The notes beneath the pieces were generated by a model that was not told where the DNA came from, searched no databases, and was given only the letters and a program-made list of their open reading frames with translations. Source: Druceiella hillmani (taxonomy: Eukaryota; Arthropoda; Insecta; Lepidoptera; Hepialidae). Taken from it: DNA of 64,000 bases. The stretch covers positions 21,757,501 to 21,821,500 of the forward strand of contig JAYKKI010000005.1 in NCBI GenBank assembly GCA_039881145.1. Reading direction: 5' to 3'. A program made the translations under genes and the position numbers. Shown one piece after another: positions 57,879 to 64,000 of the stretch; positions within the stretch are counted from its first letter, which is position 1, and each line of letters opens with the position of its first letter.

Positions 57879-60409
57879 GAAAAGAAAATATACAAATTTA
57901 ATTAAATACAATTTCTATTCCACTATACAAACATATCACTGAAATAGGAAAATATGTGCGCAAAATTTGAGAAGTGCCTATAGATCGAAGATCGAAGAGA
58001 ATATTTTTTTTTAAAAAATATTCTTAACATTTCAAGAAATACCGTGAATTATGAATATATCGTCTAAAGTAATTTTCCCAAATAAATATTTATTATTTAA
58101 TGATGTGTAACATTCGAAATATACTTCTTAACTACTAAGAATAACTTTAATGTACATGGCAGCTAATATACGAGTATTGTAGTGTAAGTTTACCAGAAAG
58201 ACATGATATGTACGTTTTCGGGTTGCGTAGTTAAACAAAAAACTTTTATAATTTCGTCATGTGCGTTTATCCATCTTTCACAGTTTTTAAAGTTTCAGAT
58301 TTGTGTGCGTCAAATTTTAGGAGTAAATGCTTCTTATGGAGATCTAAATAAATACGTGTTTGCGACAAGCGTTAAAAAATATATATTGTTTATTTTATGC
58401 ATTTCACTACATAGAAGCGCATACCGGTATTACATGCAGTATCATAGGTTAGGGATTTTAAAATGATATTGAGGTTTCATTTACCATATTTAATTTTGTA
58501 AGTCCCACTTGCGAAATATTGAGCTTTATAGAAAAATGCAAAATTCTTCCTAATTAGTCAATCGTGAATTATATAATATAAAATTACGTAAATTAATCAA
58601 ATTTTATGAAATTAACTTATACAGATAACTAGAAATAGTCATATTAAGGCGAAGTCATCAGTGGATGAACACTTAAAGTAATTAATTCTCAGTGAGTTCT
58701 CATTGACGAAAAAGGCTGTACTGAATTATTCAGACTGCTGTATGTATGTATGAATGTATCCTACATTCATGTAAATTACTTTATTCAGAAGGATGATTAT
58801 TTAAAAGTAACATTTTTATAATCATACGACAGTAAATAGCATAACATGCTAAATGTCTTTTTTCGCATTTAATGAATAGCAAGATTCCAATGAAGCAACA
58901 TGATAGTTCAATAAATAAACGTTTTCTTCATTCACATGTAATATATTTTCCACAATGGTAATAAAAACGAACTAAGTTTAAATAAGAAATAGTAGTAATT
59001 TGTATAAAGTCTTGCAAATTGTTAAAAATGAGATTTTCTAAAACACAAAGTGAGAATTATATTAAAAAACGTTAATGAAAAATCTTGGATAATAAAAATT
59101 CTAGCTTTTATAAATATGGGCTTCAAAGTAATAAATAATAATACTCAGATCCTTCAGTAATAAAGTCAGAAGAAGATGCAGATCCTGCGATATTACCACA
59201 ATAGTCACAGTGAGCATGCGACTATGACGTACTTTAAATTTCGTCATGAATGGGTGGATCCTCAGATCATTGGATAAAATTTCATTCTCACCGCTTTATA
59301 ATTTTTTTAAGTCGTTGATTTTCTTCAGTTTTCTTACTTTGGACCTGAAATTTCTATGTTATCGCTTTTTCTTTTAATATTCTTTATTTTTCCTTTTTAC
59401 GTTCTTTGATAATAACGCGTAAATGAATTTTAACGTTTCCTTTTCTTTTCAATGGTCGTAGCGTTTGTTTTTTTTTGGTGATGTTGGTGCTTAGCCTAAT
59501 CCCATTGTTAGTTGTCTATATTTTTATCATATTTTTAAGGTTCATATTATTCGTCTCGTTAGACAATGTAGAAGTTATTAGATTTTCCTTTCGACATATT
59601 ATCACAGTATTCATAATTGATAAAATCGTCTGCTTTTCTTTATCATGTATTAGGCAATAAAGAATAATTTTATCACAGTCTTTATTAAAAAATATTTTAT
59701 TAGTTTTTCTTATAGAATCAAAGTTTTTTAAACGAACCATAATATTATGTTTTTCATCTTGTAACATTTCTTCAAGGTTTTATGGGGAAAAATCCCAATA
59801 CTGAAGTAGAATTATGTACATTGCGTTTAGTTTCAAAGAGTATGTTATACTATTTTCAGCACAAAACGAAAAAGGAGACTGAAATGTATTGTACCCTTTA
59901 CTGCGTTAAAAAAAGTTTTTAAATATCGTCTATTCATTCTCTGGACGCCCATATTATCTGAAAAGTGGTTATTATTATTATAATTATCTATCTTAGGTAA
60001 TCTAAGGATAATTTGTGCTGAATCTTTGAAGATCTGTCGCACTACAATCCTAGCTTTTGATATCTTTCCAGATTTCTTTTTACTATTTATTGATAGCTTC
60101 ATAGAAATAGAACCCTGTTACCTGAAGCCTGTTATCGATAAAACGGCAAAGTCACGAGCACTCATTTAAAACTTTTTCTATAGAACCTTTAACGTCCTTC
60201 GCTTGCATTGGAAAAGCGAAAGCCTTTTTAATAATCCAATTTTTAACCTTTCATCTTTCAGCGTTGATTGAAATTCAAGTTAGACTCGTATTGCGACCGA
60301 AACTCAATTTTCATCCTTTATAAGGTCCTTACCACTCTTTTTAAGACCGTTTTACTCGTAAACTATTGTACTATAAAGTTGAAATTTCAGTCATGGTTAT
60401 ACATTTTTT

Positions 60410-60410
<1 letters not shown>
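57879..60410. other. Non-coding, no gene recognised
   Basis: A plus-strand run near 59143-59212 reads SDPSVIKSEEDADPAILPQ and a stop, which looks protein-like but has no support. Frames at 58203-58466, 59475-59767 and 59845-60102 are unrecognised and AT-driven. Confidence 0.4.
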
Positions 60411-60460
<50 letters not shown>

Positions 60461-60470
60461 ATATATATTA
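60411..60470. repeat. (TA)n microsatellite
   Basis: Alternating TA with one TTTATA interruption; overlapping frames are artefacts. Confidence 0.96.
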
Positions 60471-60599
60471 GTAATATATTTACATATTTACACGGTGATA
60501 AATAATGTTATTTTAATATGCACCGCGTTTTTAGGTTTGCGAAATATACTGTATGCAATATATTTATATTGTGATACATCTATATTTGTATATAATTTA

Positions 60600-60700
60600 A
60601 TATAAATACTATGTACCCTTAAATGTTTATACGTGCCTAAATGTGTACGGAACCCTCACAGTACGAGTTCTACTATTGCTTCACAAGTTTTTTAATTATT
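60600..60700 (+). repeat. LINE 3' tail of the TACGGAACCCT family, best copy
   Basis: AATACTATGTACCCTTAAAT, GTGCCTAAATGTGTACGGAA, then CCCTCACAGTACGAGTTCTA, ending T-rich. It matches 39.4 kb (minus strand) over at least 50 bases. Confidence 0.75.
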
Positions 60701-60814
60701 ATTTAAATATGATTCATCACGCTATTTTAAATTCATTACGTCGATTTCGTGTTATTTTCTATGTCCACAGTGGAACGAAGAATGGGTAGATTTTTTACGA
60801 AATAATACATTTTT

Positions 60815-60925
60815 TATGTCTGTCTGTCACTTAACGCCCTTGTTTACAGGAGTCTAAATGTGTACGAAATCCCCCGTAGTGTGAGTTCTACTCGCACTTA
60901 CCAGATTTTTTTTCTTAATTACAAT
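60815..60925 (+). repeat. LINE 3' tail of the TACGGAACCCT family, second copy
   Basis: TGTCTGTCTGTCAC, then GTCTAAATGTGTACGAAATC, CCCCGTAGTGTGAGTTCTAC and CGCACTTACCAGATTTTTTT. This is the fuller right-hand part of the tail (GTAGTGCGAGT...CTCGCACTTACC). Confidence 0.75.
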
Positions 60926-62200
60926 TTATTTAATCTCAAAGAAACGAGAATTCCATGTTTGCATACACGGTTGTGAAAAGATTCGTAATTTTCCATTAGT
61001 TTTCGGGTCCTTTAAAGGGTTACTTTTATAAAATACGTAAACTGTTTATAACACAATTTAACAAAAGGATCAGTTTCGTTTTATTTTTGTGTTCAACGAA
61101 CTTTTGCCCTGTTTTATGAAATATTGAAAATATTAAACTATAATAATTAGAAAGTGGCTCATGAAAAGAACTATTAAGTAGTAGATGTGATAATAACAGA
61201 TAAAGAGTCAATGTTGTACGTCCATTTTCCAACAGTGCATGTCTCCTAGTTCTCTCGTTTAATGTTTTATGCAACCAAAACTTACAATACACGATCTGAA
61301 GTCCATTTGAAAAGACGGTGGTAAATTATAAACAGTGGTGGAAAAACTTTAAATTTATGATAGAAATATTATATTTTAATTAACAAATACTTATTACAAC
61401 TAGTCTGAACTTTATACCAAGCCAGGAAATAAAATCAAATTGGCAATTTCCCCCATACCTCCAATACGAACCATGTATTCATAATTATAATAATACTTAT
61501 GGAAACTTAAATTAAATTAAATTGTTTAAAGTGGTTATTAGGTCCATGTTTCAATGAAAAAGACTATTAAGGTAAAAGAGAAAACGCTGTTCTCGAATGC
61601 TGTTAGAACAAATTTATGAGTCAAGAGATTACGAAATCTCAAACAATCTGAATTTTCGTTTATTTTGTGTTAAGATATAAAGGTAAAGGTCAAGAAGTTG
61701 GTGTTTAAAATACTTTAATTAGTATACAGATTATTGAAGACTGTATGCAATAATTATTTGCAGACTATGTAGTTTATATTTATATAAATTTTTTCTTAAA
61801 AGATTCACTTCGGATTAGTCCAAATGAGCAAATTTTAAATTTTTCCGGGCGTGAAATATCTCAACTGAAAAGCCAAACGATGTCAAGCATCATTCTATAT
61901 TTTCTCGTAAAACTTATTATTTTTCGTTGTCGCGTTTCACTGATTAAAAAATACTAACTTCGCGCGATGAAAGGGATATGTGAAATGGGCTCTGCAGCGA
62001 ATGTGTTAAACGTTTTATTAACTTCAGATTCACGCTGCGCTGCTTATCAAACAAAAGTTTTTTTTTCAGTAATAAAATTTCCTTTCTTGATGCACTTATC
62101 AAAAATTCATCAAAATTTTCAGCTTGATACAATAATTAATATTGGCCTGAGATGTAGGATAGATTTCATAAAAAATGATGTACATACATATATTCCAATG
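60926..62200. other. Non-coding, no gene recognised
   Basis: An 88-codon minus frame (61026-61292) and overlapping frames at 61944-62260 have no recognisable family. Confidence 0.45.
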
Positions 62201-62204
62201 ACGG

Positions 62205-62252
62205 CATTTTGGCTATTTTTAGTGTTCCGTACCAAAATTGGCAATGAAAAAA
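62205..62252. repeat. Possible LINE tail scrap (TTTTTAGTGTTCCGTACC)
   Basis: Resembles the TTTTTAGGGTTCCGTACC phrase that ends many insect LINE copies. Short, so tentative. Confidence 0.35.
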
Positions 62253-64000
62253 ACTTATGAAATTACTTCAATATCCATCTTTCTTAGAGAACTGAAACCC
62301 AAATTAAAAAATGCATAATTTGTTTTTTCATATAAATTTTTTTAACGCTTCCCAAAAAAGCGCTCAAAAAGACCCCATAATAGTATCGCTCAATAAACTC
62401 TGAAAAATGTTGCGAATACTGGAAATGACACGTAAACTGAATTAAACATTTATAGGTTTGCATTACCCCATTCATTCTTTTTCACAAAAAATGAGTCCGG
62501 CGACAAACTTTCTTATGCTGTTTGATTTCGTTTTTATGTTAATGGTATCAAACTGCAGAACGAAGTTTAGGTTATCAGTCAGTTATAAAAAGAAACATTT
62601 CCAACGTTAGAATAGTCCATTCGATCCAAGTTAAATTTGTTACAAAGTTAAAAATGTTCGATTTGATCCAAGGTTATTTTAGGTAACGAAAATAAGTGTA
62701 TTAATGGATTAAGTAAGTGTATAATTGGATAAGTAAAGTGTATTACTCTTACGATGAATATTATAAAAATTCGGCTGTTTGGAGCCAATAGTTAACATTC
62801 GGTACGCTGTTGAACAGATGTTAATAAATTAACAATTTCATTAATTAACAAAAAGTAAAGCAATACTATCTCTGTACTCTTTTTGATACCCGTGATTCGA
62901 CAAAAATGAAAATATAATAAAGTTGAAAGCGAAAACTATGGTTTTAGATTTTATAAACAAACAGGCTTTCAAACTTAAAGATACATTTTTATCATACAAA
63001 TATGTAAAATCAACATAAAAAAAACAATTGGTCTTAAAGAACGATAATTATGCAATTACGACTTGCCTTTGATGATTTTTTTCACCCCACCTCTAACTGT
63101 CCCGTTTTATAATGATAGGATGTTATGTAGCAGAAATGGGAAATTTTTCATCACATTTTCTTGCTATGGGATAGTACGATGTTATAAAAATATAATTTAT
63201 GACTACTTGAGTGGATATGTACTTCTTGATATAAGTTAAATTGTATTATCTTGTCTATCCTTTTGATTTTCAAACTCAAAATAGTATTCAAATTTTTCCG
63301 TACTTGGTCATAAATTACATACGATATGTTTCAATACGATATATTTCAGACATAGTATTGTCTGATTTATCTTGAAGTAGTTTGATTTTAATAGGCATTT
63401 GGTTAATTAGTTAAAATGTTTTTTGATTACGTATCGATGTTGAAAGATGTAATATTTTTGATATATTTAACTGAAATATTTAAGTAAGATTATATCTTGT
63501 TTTATTTGCTGTAATTATATAGAAATATTCGCCTAACTTTGCCGGCAATTCATTGTTCTTTTCTATAAAAAGTATAGTTCCGTGTCTAGACCTGTTTTAT
63601 ATTCATATAATGACTTCATAATAATTGTATGTTTGGCGGTTGACGGCACGTTCATTTTTATTTTTTTATAATGCATGATGTAAGTTTGCTAATAGATCGT
63701 ATAGAAGATTAAGTTCAAGCTGAAAGTGGCACAGAGAGTATTGGATAGATCTTTGTATCTATTTACACCTTAAGAATATTACGGTTGTAGTGACAATTAG
63801 CAAGTCCGCTTGTGAGATCAAGAAATTATCAGGATTGCTGTTGAAGTTTTAAAATTATTATGTACATAGAGTACAGATATAAATGGAAATTAAGGTTAAA
63901 TGTTTGTATACTTGATATTAAATGTGTTTAGGTATGTAAATTAAAAATTATACTGGTTTTGTATAAATATTAAAATTATATCGAATGTTTGGGAACTATT
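62253..64000. other. AT-rich non-coding DNA to window end
   Basis: A degenerate AAGTGTATTAATGGATTAAGT-type short tandem lies at about 62693-62745. No gene or RNA recognised. Confidence 0.5.

Overview
This is an AT-rich animal (very probably insect) nuclear window. It has no operons or bacterial-style gene packing. It contains Tc1/mariner relics, 3' tails and a reverse-transcriptase scrap of LINE retrotransposons, about ten long (TA)n microsatellites, and only one host gene that I can recognise. The insect assignment is an inference from the transposon families and from LINE tails ending in GACAGACAGACAG or TACGGAACCCT-type sequence. I cannot name the order with confidence.

Host gene: a minus-strand gene lies around 44.9-47.2 kb. 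Its best exon (45987-46145) encodes the start of an enkurin domain. A phase-compatible upstream exon lies at 47158-47209. A weaker downstream exon at 44912-44979 has an in-frame stop. The 5' and 3' ends of the gene were not found.

Transposons: (1) a decayed Tc1/mariner-like transposase at 10.9-11.85 kb; (2) a Tc1-like element at 13.76-15.05 kb, frameshifted, missing its third catalytic residue, and apparently inserted in a local tandem repeat; (3) an almost complete mariner-type element with both terminal inverted repeats at 27.94-29.25 kb, carrying two frameshifts and a stop; (4) the N-terminal part of a mariner transposase at 35.7-35.9 kb; (5) the C-terminus of a LINE reverse transcriptase at 39.65-39.87 kb. 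Related LINE 3' tails are scattered at 25, 39, 41, 43 and 60-61 kb.

Structured repeats: a 362-bp fold-back (0.74-1.10 kb); three hairpins in 1.25 kb, one of them a perfect palindrome around (TA)n (8.11-9.36 kb); a 25-bp minisatellite with a 7-unit higher-order period (32.16-32.71 kb); a 15-bp motif cluster (17.4-17.6 kb); diverged tandem repeats at 2.3, 5.3, 19.3 and 55.3 kb; and a 1.2-kb element with long inverted arms (55.85-57.07 kb).

GC/CpG-rich blocks stand out at 3.0-3.4, 5.7-6.7, 16.3-16.65, 23.8-24.2, 34.65-34.9 and 54.7-55.1 kb. They are candidate promoters, first exons or conserved non-coding DNA; the one at 6.6 kb holds a YY1/Pho-type motif. A CTCF-type motif lies at 42.59 kb. Almost all other open reading frames here look like chance or repeat-derived frames. 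Coordinates of repeats and candidate exons were read by eye and may be off by a few bases.
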